Positions 8,306 through 14,562 of a DNA stretch of 19,850 nt are shown one piece after another (position 1 is the stretch's first letter; each line of letters begins with the position of its first letter). A program made the position numbers and the translations under genes. Source of the DNA: an uncultured Treponema sp. (GTDB lineage: Bacteria > Spirochaetota > Spirochaetia > Treponematales > Treponemataceae). The notes beneath the pieces are model-generated. The model did no database searches and was not told where the DNA came from. It worked only from the letters and a program-made list of their open reading frames with translations. The stretch lies in NCBI GenBank assembly GCA_937885175.1, contig CAKZZO010000049.1:1-19850 (forward strand), written 5' to 3'.

Positions 8306-8577
8306 CGGTTTTGAATAGTGGCATATCAAAATAGCAAAAAAGTCATCTACGGGGCCGGGAAGATGTTGAGGCTTTCCGCGGATCTAAGAATCAGGATTTG
8401 GGCGTTCGCCGTTCGCAAGTGGGCGGTCGGCTGTTCGCGAGTTTGACAACGGCAAACTCGTCACACAAACGGCATAGCCGTTTGTGCCACTTCGCTAACG
8501 CTCATTCCTACGCTTCGCTTCGGAACGCCTGCAACGGTGCTCCATAGCCTAACGCTTGGCTTATTGAAAGCAAAAAA
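8306..8577. other. Non-coding, hairpin-rich intergenic stretch
   Basis: No credible gene is present. It holds a GC-rich patch with repeated GTTCGC words (about 8403-8440) and two hairpins: CGAGTTTG/CAAACTCG (8438-8460, 7-nt loop) and the perfect 10-bp stem CACAAACGGC-ATA-GCCGTTTGTG (8464-8486). Neither is followed by a T-run, so they are not intrinsic terminators. The text after them (CGCTAACGC, CGCTTCGCTTCGG) is also rich in short self-complementary words. This begins an accessory patch that continues to about 10450. Confidence 0.6.
8464..8486. repeat. Perfect 10-bp hairpin with 3-nt loop
   Basis: CACAAACGGC and GCCGTTTGTG flank the loop ATA. The same design (GGC or GCC next to a 3-nt loop) appears at 8898-8916, 9157-9175 and 17182-17207, suggesting a family of small palindromic elements scattered in this genome. 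No T-tract follows on either strand. Confidence 0.7.
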
Positions 8578-8605
8578 ATTGGGCAAGTCAAAATACTTGC
8601 CCAAT
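8571..8605 (-). terminator. Intrinsic terminator of the minus-strand gene remnant
   Basis: A perfect 11-bp stem, ATTGGGCAAGT/ACTTGCCCAAT with a 6-nt loop (8578-8605), is followed on the minus strand by seven Ts (plus-strand A-run 8572-8578). It lies 17 nt beyond the stop of the truncated ORF 8973-8623, so it belonged to that gene when it was intact. Confidence 0.88.
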
Positions 8606-8622
8606 GAAAAATTATTGAATTT

Positions 8623-8973
8623 CTATTGCAACTGGTATGCTTCTATTTCAAGCAATTCAGAAAGACTCGTTGTAATAGTGTAAGTATCTCCTGTCGTCGA
8701 AGTGATGGTCAATGTTATCGCAGAAGTAGGATTTGAAATTGTGCTTGTCGTTTCGTTTGTCATTTTAAATCCGCCATATCCATTTAAAGAATCAAAGTAG
8801 CAACTATCCGAAGTGGTAACATAATATGTTCCATCTTTTTTTGCAAATGCAACACATGGGCTAAAGGAAAATGTCAGTTCAGAACGCCAGTAAATTACCA
8901 CCGGCAGAGCCGGTGGCTTTGGTTCGCCATAAATGGCTTGCCACAAACTGCGGCAAGTCGCGTAGCAACGCAT
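8623..8973 (-). pseudogene. C-terminal remnant of a secreted or surface protein fused to a repeat element
   Basis: The open frame is 116 codons, but its first 26 or so (from ATG 8973 through the hairpin at 8898-8916) are simply the translation of a repeat element also found, inverted, at 9132-9175. Only the remainder (to 8623) looks like protein: Ser/Thr-rich beta-type sequence such as TSTISNPTSAITLTI and DTYTITTSLSELL, as in the end of an extracellular or beta-sandwich protein. No signal peptide and no ribosome site are present. A strong terminator follows. Best read as the 3' end of a gene cut off by the repeat. A short functional protein is possible but unlikely. I do not recognise the family. 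Confidence 0.5.
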
Positions 8974-9175
8974 CCCATCGTAATTTCTAAATGCCGTCCG
9001 CTATGCGGTCTTCATTCTCCGTACAAGACTTTTCTCCGATATTTTGGTATAAATACTATGTGGTATGTGCAATCCCACTTTGTATGTGCCGAACTTTCTT
9101 CTTGCATTTTTGTCTCCTGTGTTTTGTCCGAGATGCGTTGCTACCGCTTCGCCGCACCACAGGCTTAGCCTGTGG
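8898..9175. mobile_element. REPIN-like element: two inverted copies of a 13-bp motif plus hairpin
   Basis: The 13-bp word GATGCGTTGCTAC occurs on the plus strand at 9132-9144 and exactly inverted at 8962-8974. In each copy it is followed outward by a perfect 8-bp hairpin with a 3-nt loop: CCACCGGC/GCCGGTGG (8898-8916) and CCACAGGC/GCCTGTGG (9157-9175). The left copy has about 45 bp between motif and hairpin, the right copy 12 bp. The 157-bp interior (8975-9131) has no gene. The pattern matches the REP-doublet logic of REPINs mobilised by RAYT transposases, but no such transposase is in the window, and copy number elsewhere is unknown. Confidence 0.55.
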
Positions 9176-9256
9176 ATTTCTTTTGGAATTAACGGCACGC
9201 AGCCTTTCTTTCCAAAAAATCATAAGCCATAAAAAACTCCGTCCATACAATTAGGT

Positions 9257-9595
9257 TTATTCAATCATCAATTTTATATTATCAACAACCGAGTCAATTT
9301 CTTCATCTGCCGCTTTTTCTATAAAATCGCAGTTTCTTTGTCCATAATCAAGATTTTTTACTTGGTCACTCAAAATGCAACCGTTGATAGAATGATTTTC
9401 TAAAACAATTTCAAAAGGATAGCCTTTAATATGGCTTGTAATCGGGCAGAATAATGCAAGACCAATTTTCTGATTGTATTTTTTCTGAGAAATACAAATT
9501 GCAGGGCGGCGACCTTTTTGTTCATGTCCAGCCTGTGGGTCAAAGTCAAGCCAAACCAAATCGCCTTTTTCAGGAATATAATTTGAGCTTACCAT
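9257..9595 (-). CDS. MazF/PemK-family endoribonuclease toxin
   Basis: A 112 aa cytoplasmic toxin expected to cleave mRNA at short sequence motifs when freed from its antitoxin. The family start is clear: IPEKGDLVWLDFDPQAGHEQKGRRPAICIS carries the GD(L)VW...DPxxGHEQxGxRPA motif, with the catalytic Arg in KGRRPA. The middle LALFCPITSHIKGYPFEI matches the V(x)PITS segment with the catalytic Ser/Thr, and LSDQVKNLD matches the QVRTLD dimer segment with Lys in the usual Arg position. Full length for the family. Its ATG overlaps the antitoxin stop by 7 nt (ATGGTAA), so the pair is translationally coupled. ChpB/MazF/PemK subtypes cannot be separated here. Confidence 0.93.
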   Translation of the reverse strand: MVSSNYIPEKGDLVWLDFDPQAGHEQKGRRPAICISQKKYNQKIGLALFCPITSHIKGYPFEIVLENHSINGCILSDQVKNLDYGQRNCDFIEKAADEEIDSVVDNIKLMIE

Positions 9596-9822
9596 TCTTC
9601 ATTACCTACTGAACTGCCAGTTGAAATTTCTGAATGAATGTTTTCTGAAGTGACCATAGCCAGCATATCGTCAAGAGTCTTTTTCTGCGGAAGAATTACC
9701 ATTTTTCCTTTTTCAGCGATTACTTCAATTTTGCTTCCGTTCTTAACATTGTTGTCTTTTGCCCAAAGAGAAGGAATCCTAAAACCGAGGCTATTACCCC
9801 ATTTCTGAACTACTGCCTGCAT
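9589..9822 (-). CDS. MazE/ChpS-type antitoxin (AbrB-fold DNA-binding)
   Basis: A 77 aa antitoxin. The AbrB/MazE swapped-hairpin domain is recognisable in MQAVVQKWGNSLGFRIP (residues 1-17), followed by GSKIEVIAEKGKMVI. The acidic C-terminal tail (TSENIHSEIS...) should bind and block the toxin. An in-frame ATG far upstream (9996) was rejected because ATG 9822 has a perfect GGAGGTG 4-5 nt ahead and begins exactly at the family's N-terminus. The complex normally represses its own promoter, and a palindrome overlaps the -10 upstream. Confidence 0.92.
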   Translation of the reverse strand: MQAVVQKWGNSLGFRIPSLWAKDNNVKNGSKIEVIAEKGKMVILPQKKTLDDMLAMVTSENIHSEISTGSSVGNEEW

Positions 9823-9842
9823 GATACACCTCCATTGTTTAC

Positions 9843-9872
9843 AGTATATACATTGTATATTCTTATTGTCAA
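9843..9872 (-). promoter_or_regulatory. mazEF promoter with overlapping operator palindrome
   Basis: On the minus strand a perfect -35 TTGACA (9867-9872), an 18-nt spacer and TATACT (9843-9848) form a strong promoter 20 nt ahead of the antitoxin ATG. The palindrome ATATAC-AAT-GTATAT (9846-9860) covers the -10 and inner spacer, as expected for MazE autorepression. That MazE binds here is inference from the family. Confidence 0.75.
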
Positions 9873-9903
9873 GTAAAACTTTAATTTTTGCATGGAAAAA
9901 TTT

Positions 9904-9926
9904 TTGCCTACTATAATAGTAGGCAA
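9904..9926. promoter_or_regulatory. 23-bp perfect palindrome over a -10 box
   Basis: Arms TTGCCTACTAT and ATAGTAGGCAA surround a single central A. The centre contains TATAAT (9912-9917), and a weak -35 TTGCAT lies 18 nt upstream (9888-9893). It therefore looks like an operator laid over a promoter reading toward the short ORF at 9944. It faces away from the mazEF promoter, whose -35 is 32 bp to the left. Confidence 0.6.
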
Positions 9927-9943
9927 TATTCGTGAAGTGATAT

Positions 9944-10129
9944 ATGGCTAACAGAATCAGTATTGAGAATAATTCCGCTGGGAACATACTTGACATCTCA
10001 CTAGAAGAAAACTGCGGGCTTGTGACATATCTAAGGCTGCAGAATAAAATCAGAAGCGGAAATTTCGATGAAGAATTTCAAAAGACATGGTGCAGATTCT
10101 ATGGGTCAACGAAAAGAATCCCACTCTGA
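9944..10129 (+). CDS. Short ORF, possibly the 5' remnant of a longer gene
   Basis: A 61 aa frame starting MANRISIENNSAG, with weak ribosome site GAAG 8 nt before ATG 9944 and a promoter-like palindrome just upstream. The first 50 residues (to about FQKTWCRFYG) look like ordinary protein, polar and helix-prone. After about 10100 the frame runs into GC-rich repeat-like DNA and soon stops. This fits a gene whose front end and regulation survive but whose body was lost. I do not recognise the family, and a genuine small protein cannot be excluded. Confidence 0.35.
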   Translation: MANRISIENNSAGNILDISLEENCGLVTYLRLQNKIRSGNFDEEFQKTWCRFYGSTKRIPL

Positions 10130-10380
10130 AAAGTGCCTTACGATTCCCCATTCTTGTAGATTGTATCTGCGTTAGCGCTAGAAACCCCTTGCCGACCGCA
10201 GGAAGCGGAGCGAACGAGGACGGTGAGCGCAAGCGAAGGGTGGACACAGCGACCCTAAAAGACAACTTGTTGGCTTTTAGGGGAACGCCCTTTTTGTCTG
10301 CACATACATTTCATTTGTCCAGCCGATATTCAAGCACGATATCTATAATGCGTTTGCCCTGAACGCTGATTAAGGGTCAG
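10130..10380. other. Non-coding repeat-like stretch with a long hairpin
   Basis: No convincing gene is present. It contains GC-rich sequence with repeated GAGCGA/AGCGAA words (about 10195-10250), then an inverted repeat CCCTAAAAG/CTTTTAGGG (10253-10282) whose arms extend with CAAC/GTTG around a TT loop after one mismatch. The dispersed repeat also seen at 38-80 follows, and then CTGAACGCTGA (10359-10369), which is the core of the 27-bp tandem unit at 6987-7067. It looks like an accumulation of repeat debris. Confidence 0.5.
10287..10358. repeat. Dispersed repeat, copy 2
   Basis: GCCCTTTTTGTCT (10287-10299) and TATAATGCGTTTGCC (10344-10358) match the blocks at 38-50 and 66-80 exactly, with a longer interior here (44 versus 15 nt). 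Confidence 0.6.
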
Positions 10381-10409
10381 TTGATTAAAATATCATTTTG
10401 TACGATACT
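10381..10409 (+). promoter_or_regulatory. Putative promoter of the ammonia-lyase gene
   Basis: TTGATT (10381-10386), a 17-nt spacer and GATACT (10404-10409) each match the consensus at 4 of 6 positions. Predicted transcription start is near 10416, which supports ATG 10453 rather than the in-frame TTG at 10381 as start codon. Confidence 0.45.
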
Positions 10410-10452
10410 TTTTCCAGAAAAAATCAATCTTTCTAACGGATTAAGCATAAAA

Positions 10453-12030
10453 ATGAAAACAGTTGTTGTAAAAGGTGAAGGTCTTTCTATTGAAGATGTG
10501 TGTGATGTGGCAGCGGGAAAGGCAAATGTCCGCTTGTGTGACGACAAGAAATTTATTGAGATATTAAAAAAATCCCGTGATTTTTTATTGGCATATATTG
10601 CAAAAGGATATCCCACCTATGGTGTAACGACCAATTTTGGCGACTCCTGCGACAATCAAATCAGCCTTGAAAAAGTAAACGAACTGCAGCATGTTATAGT
10701 CACCTACCATGGCATCGGTCTTGGACAGAAATTGAGCCATGATGAAGGACGCGCCGTAGTGCTCTGTCGCCTGAATGGAAACGTAAAGGGCGGTCATTCG
10801 GCAATCCGACTGGAACTGGCTCAGTTTATGGAAAAACTGCTGGAAAAAGACATTATCCCCGTCATTCCTGAGCTTGGCTCAGTGGGTGCGTCTGGTGATT
10901 TGACTCCGCTTTCCTATCTGGCGGCAGTGATGTACGGCGAGCGCGACGTGTACTACAAGGGAGCAATCGTGCCGTCAAACGAAGCCTTGCAGGCAGAAGG
11001 TCTAAAACCCCTTCCTTTGGAGGCAAAAGAAGGGCTTGCCATTATGAACGGCACATCAGTAATGACGGCAATTGCATCTCTGGCATGGAAAAAAGCAGAG
11101 CGGCTTTCCAACATCAGCGACTTTTTAACGGCAGCGACGTGCGAAATTATGCATGGACAGGATGTACCCTTTCAGCGTAAGGTGAGCGAAATAAAAAATC
11201 ATCCCGGTCAGATAGAAAGCGCGGAACATATTTATCAGATTGTAAGCACATCCCGTCGTGTGGAAACGCTGGATAAATTCCTGCGGGAACTTGGCGCAAT
11301 GGAAAACAAAAGCTATGCCAAGCGCGACAAAAAATTGCAGGCCCGCTATTCAATCCGCTGTGCCCCGCAAATCAATGGTGTTTTGCGCGACACCCTTTCC
11401 ATCACACGACAATGGATTGAACAGGAAATAAATTCTGCAAATGACAATCCGCTGGTTGACATAAAAACCCAAAGCCTCTACAACACGGGAAATTTTTATG
11501 GCGGTCACATTTGTGCCAGTTGCGACTATCTTCGCATCGCGCTCGCAAACATCAGTGACCTTGCAGACAAGCAGGCAGAACTGATTATCGACGGCAAATT
11601 CAATGGTCTTACGGAAAACCTCATTCCCTACACCAGTGATGATGACCTGCGTGCTGGCCTGCGTCTTGGCTTTAAGGGGGCACAGATTACCATGAGTGCC
11701 ATTCGCGGCGAAGTACAGAGTTTCACCACTCCAATCAGCATAACTTCAAGCCCTACGGAGGCATTGAATCAGGACAAGGTTTCCATGGGTACAATCAGCG
11801 CACGCAAACTTCGCGACCAGGTTAATCTGATGTATCTGCAACTGGCTGTGCACCTGCTGGCGGTCTGTCAGGCCATGGATTTGATTGGCATGGATAAATT
11901 CAGCCCATTTACGCAGAAGGTGTATAGCCAGGTACGCAAAATGAGTGCCTTTGTTCAGGACGACCGTGCTTTGGATAAGGAAGCCGCAGCCGTAAGTCAA
12001 TGGATGCAAACCACAGATTTGTTCGCATAA
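10453..12030 (+). CDS. Aromatic amino acid ammonia-lyase (HAL/PAL/TAL MIO family)
   Basis: A 525 aa cytoplasmic enzyme that eliminates ammonia from an aromatic amino acid using the self-formed MIO cofactor. The cofactor triad A146-S147-G148 lies in GSVGASGDLTPL. Y56 in TYGVTTNFG is the expected catalytic Tyr region. NDNPLVD, YSIRCAPQ and NQDKVSMG are also present. The NTGFG of most members reads TTNFG here. The selectivity pair is Y85-H86 where histidase has Ser-His, and TEALNQDKVS resembles the PAL/TAL form (NQD) more than histidase (NQED). No other hut genes are nearby, so histidine is not assured as substrate and the symbol hutH is withheld. ATG 10453 is preferred to TTG 10381 because a promoter overlaps the latter and family homology begins at MKTVVV. 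The ribosome site is weak. Confidence 0.88.
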   Translation: MKTVVVKGEGLSIEDVCDVAAGKANVRLCDDKKFIEILKKSRDFLLAYIAKGYPTYGVTTNFGDSCDNQISLEKVNELQHVIVTYHGIGLGQKLSHDEGRAVVLCRLNGNVKGGHSAIRLELAQFMEKLLEKDIIPVIPELGSVGASGDLTPLSYLAAVMYGERDVYYKGAIVPSNEALQAEGLKPLPLEAKEGLAIMNGTSVMTAIASLAWKKAERLSNISDFLTAATCEIMHGQDVPFQRKVSEIKNHPGQIESAEHIYQIVSTSRRVETLDKFLRELGAMENKSYAKRDKKLQARYSIRCAPQINGVLRDTLSITRQWIEQEINSANDNPLVDIKTQSLYNTGNFYGGHICASCDYLRIALANISDLADKQAELIIDGKFNGLTENLIPYTSDDDLRAGLRLGFKGAQITMSAIRGEVQSFTTPISITSSPTEALNQDKVSMGTISARKLRDQVNLMYLQLAVHLLAVCQAMDLIGMDKFSPFTQKVYSQVRKMSAFVQDDRALDKEAAAVSQWMQTTDLFA

Positions 12031-12037
12031 GCACTAC

Positions 12038-12066
12038 TTGCTACAAAATCTTTTTGCAGGCATAAT
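12038..12066 (+). promoter_or_regulatory. Promoter of the IMP cyclohydrolase-radical SAM pair
   Basis: TTGCTA (12038-12043), exactly 17 nt of spacer, then CATAAT (12061-12066), matching consensus at 4/6 and 5/6. It sits in the 68-nt gap after the lyase gene and yields a short leader with GGAG at 12085-12088. Confidence 0.6.
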
Positions 12067-12098
12067 ATAGAAACGATTTTTTTGGAGATTTTCTGTTT

Positions 12099-12812
12099 AT
12101 GAAATTACAGTCACTTGAAAATGCACTTTCTGCCACCAGTTATCCGGGACGTGGCATTGTTATCGGTCGCTCTGCTGACGGGAAAAAGGCAGTCACCGCA
12201 TATTTTATCATGGGTCGCAGCGAAAACAGCCGCAACCGTGTCTTTGTAAAGGACGGAGACGGCATCCGCACTCAGGCTTTTGACCCCAGCAAGATGAAAG
12301 ACCCCAGCCTGATTATCTACGCACCTGTCCGCGTGCTGGGTAACAAAACCATCGTCACCAATGGCGACCAGACCGATACAATTTACGAAAATATGGACAA
12401 GCAGCAGACATTTGAGCACAGCCTGCGCTGCCGCGAATTTGAGCCGGACGCACCAAACTACACGCCTCGTATCAGCGGCATCATGCATGTGGAAAAGGGC
12501 GACTATAATTTTGCCATGTCAATCTTAAAGAGCGACAACGGTGACCCTGCCAGCTGCAACCGCTTTACCTATGCCTACTCAAATCCCAAGGCTGGTGTAG
12601 GACGCTTTATCCACACCTACATGGGAGACGGAAATCCCCTTCCCAGTTTTGAAGGCGAGCCAGAACTGGTTACGATTGAAGGTGATATCGACACCTTTAC
12701 GGACACGGTTTGGAAGAGCCTGAACGAAGAAAACAAGGTCTCGCTCTTCGTGCGCTTTATCAACATCGCTGACGGTAGCTGCGAAGACAGAATTGTAAAC
12801 AAGAACAAATAA
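12099..12812 (+). CDS. IMP cyclohydrolase, PurO-like
   Basis: A 237 aa cytoplasmic protein of the stand-alone IMP cyclohydrolase family (archaeal PurO type), which closes the ring of FAICAR to inosine monophosphate in the last step of purine synthesis. The family's N-terminal signature is clear: YPGRGIVIGRSADGKKAVTAYFIMGRSENSRNR, residues 15-47. Downstream matches are IIYAPVRVL and the NGDQTDTI segment. Length fits the family. GGAG lies about 10 nt before ATG 12099. Bacteria usually use bifunctional PurH, so either this organism lacks PurH or this protein has a related role. Its stop overlaps the next start by one base (TAATG). Confidence 0.85.
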   Translation: MKLQSLENALSATSYPGRGIVIGRSADGKKAVTAYFIMGRSENSRNRVFVKDGDGIRTQAFDPSKMKDPSLIIYAPVRVLGNKTIVTNGDQTDTIYENMDKQQTFEHSLRCREFEPDAPNYTPRISGIMHVEKGDYNFAMSILKSDNGDPASCNRFTYAYSNPKAGVGRFIHTYMGDGNPLPSFEGEPELVTIEGDIDTFTDTVWKSLNEENKVSLFVRFINIADGSCEDRIVNKNK

Positions 12813-14545
12813 TGCTTCCGCGTGTTATCTGCACAACGTTGCTTGTAGAAACTTCCCCTCAGGGGCTTCCGCTGGGAGCCGCCTGTATTGCCAGCGCAAT
12901 CAAGGCTGATGTGCGTACGGCGGGGAAGTTTTCTGTTTTTTTGCAGGATTATTCGCTGGAAGATGATTCCTTGTGTCTTTTGTCCAGCAATGAGGAAAAG
13001 GCAGCCTGTATTGCTTCTTCCCTGGCTAAGGAAAAACCCCATGTCCTCTGCTTTAGCGTCTACGTATGGAATCATGGGCTTTTGGAAGCCGTTGCCTGCC
13101 AAATAAAAAAATTACTGCCCGACTGTCTCTGCATTGCGGGTGGGCCTGAAGTAACGGCAAATCCCAGGGCCTTTTCTTACTTTGACTACACGGTTGCAGG
13201 TCAGGGGGAAGGTGCCGTACCCGCGCTCCTGGAAGCCTTGTTTTTGCAGGGAGGGGCAAAGCCTGTGCCCATTCCGGGTGTGTATGCGTTTTTGCAAGGG
13301 GATGGTCGCCTGCCTTTCCGAACTGAGGGTAAGGGCGCGTATGCATCTGACGGGGATTCTGTTTTGCGGGCACTTCCCTGCCTGCCTCAGGAACTTGCTT
13401 CTCCCTATCTGGACGGTACGCTTGACCCGGCAAAATATGGCGGTGCACTCTGGGAACTGGCGCGGGGCTGTCCTTTTAAATGCTCCTACTGTTACGAAAG
13501 CAAGGGTGAGCAGAAAATCGCCTACTTTCCTTTGGAACGGCTGGAAAAAGAAATAGAACTCTTTGCCCGCAAAAAGATTCCTCAGGTTTTTGTGCTTGAC
13601 CCCACCTACAATGCCAACAAAAAGCGTGCCATCGACATGCTGCGGATGATTGCAAAAAAAGCACCGGGCATGTTTTTCTACTTTGAGGCCCGCGCAGAAT
13701 TTATTGATCGGGAACTTGCCAGCGCATTTGCAAGGATTCCCTGTGCCTTGCAGATTGGTCTTCAGAGTGCGGATTCCGCCGTGCTCAAAAATGTGCACCG
13801 CACTTTGGACAAAAAACGCTTTACCCGCAACATTGGTTTTTTGAATGACGCAGGCGTTATTTTTGGCTTTGACCTTATTTTTGGTCTCCCCGGAGACACC
13901 TACGCGGGCTTTTGCCGCAGCATAGACTTTGCCCTCAGCCTCTATCCCAACAATCTGGAACTCTTTTGCCTGAGCGTTTTGCCTGGCACTACTCTCCATG
14001 ACGATGCGGCGGGATTTGGTTTGGAATGGGAGCAGGAACCGCCCTATCATGTTTTGCGTACGCCCCAATTTAGCGCAAGGGATTTGGAAAAGGCCGCCGT
14101 GCTTGCAAAGGCCGTAAACCTTTTTTACAACGATGGCCGGGCAGTGCCCTGGTTCAACACGATATTGTTTCCCCTTCACAAAAGCGCCAGCCTGTTCTTT
14201 GAAGAATTTGCAGACTTTTTGCAAAAACATCCGCTGACCTTGCAAAAGGATGGGGCAGATGATGCGGACATTGAACGTGCTCAGTGTGATTTTGTCCGCG
14301 ACCAATACAGAGCAAAGCATCTAGAAAAACTACTTCCCGCCGCCAAAGACCTTATCCTGATGAACAATGCAGTGAGCCGCTGTACGGCAAACGGCAGGGA
14401 AAGCCTCCTGTTCCTGCACTACCACCCGGACGACATTATGAGCGAGTACGCCATGGATTTGACATTTTTTGCCCAGCATTGCGGCAGGCAGTCCTGTAAA
14501 GTGCGGGTCTTTAGCGGTAAAAATGGCGTGGACTGGCGGGTGTAG
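12812..14545 (+). CDS. Radical SAM protein with N-terminal cobalamin-binding-like domain (DUF4080-type)
   Basis: A 577 aa protein with a Rossmann-like B12-binding domain at about 3-140 (GGPEVTANP at 110-118 is its C-terminal loop) and a radical SAM barrel at about 210-400. The iron-sulfur motif C220-x3-C224-x2-C227 is intact in RGCPFKCSYCYE, and DLIFGLPGDT and LQIGLQS are typical barrel segments. A C-terminal domain of about 150 residues resembles DUF4080. The B12 ligand motif DxHxxG is not visible, so cobalamin may bind base-off without a His ligand or not at all. The substrate is unknown. Translation begins on the last base of the cyclohydrolase stop with no ribosome site, so it probably depends on termination-reinitiation. 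Confidence 0.9.
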   Translation: MLPRVICTTLLVETSPQGLPLGAACIASAIKADVRTAGKFSVFLQDYSLEDDSLCLLSSNEEKAACIASSLAKEKPHVLCFSVYVWNHGLLEAVACQIKKLLPDCLCIAGGPEVTANPRAFSYFDYTVAGQGEGAVPALLEALFLQGGAKPVPIPGVYAFLQGDGRLPFRTEGKGAYASDGDSVLRALPCLPQELASPYLDGTLDPAKYGGALWELARGCPFKCSYCYESKGEQKIAYFPLERLEKEIELFARKKIPQVFVLDPTYNANKKRAIDMLRMIAKKAPGMFFYFEARAEFIDRELASAFARIPCALQIGLQSADSAVLKNVHRTLDKKRFTRNIGFLNDAGVIFGFDLIFGLPGDTYAGFCRSIDFALSLYPNNLELFCLSVLPGTTLHDDAAGFGLEWEQEPPYHVLRTPQFSARDLEKAAVLAKAVNLFYNDGRAVPWFNTILFPLHKSASLFFEEFADFLQKHPLTLQKDGADDADIERAQCDFVRDQYRAKHLEKLLPAAKDLILMNNAVSRCTANGRESLLFLHYHPDDIMSEYAMDLTFFAQHCGRQSCKVRVFSGKNGVDWRV

Positions 14546-14562
14546 GGGGCTTTTCCCTTTCG

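Noticed and set aside
8976..9256. Several 60-90 codon frames between the REPIN-like element and mazF
   Set aside because: They translate repeat sequence on both strands, lack ribosome sites and show no protein-like composition.
9823..9996. 58-residue N-terminal extension of the MazE antitoxin
   Set aside because: It would include the mazEF promoter and operator, while ATG 9822 has a perfect GGAGGTG and fits the family start.
10381..10452. TTG start extending the ammonia-lyase by 24 residues
   Set aside because: The extension overlaps a promoter-like pair (TTGATT/GATACT), has no ribosome site, and family homology starts at ATG 10453.
13112..14320. A 402-codon open frame on the minus strand opposite the radical SAM gene
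   Set aside because: The plus-strand gene has intact CxxxCxxC and other family motifs. The antisense frame shows no recognisable domain and has no ribosome site, so it is a by-product of codon bias.
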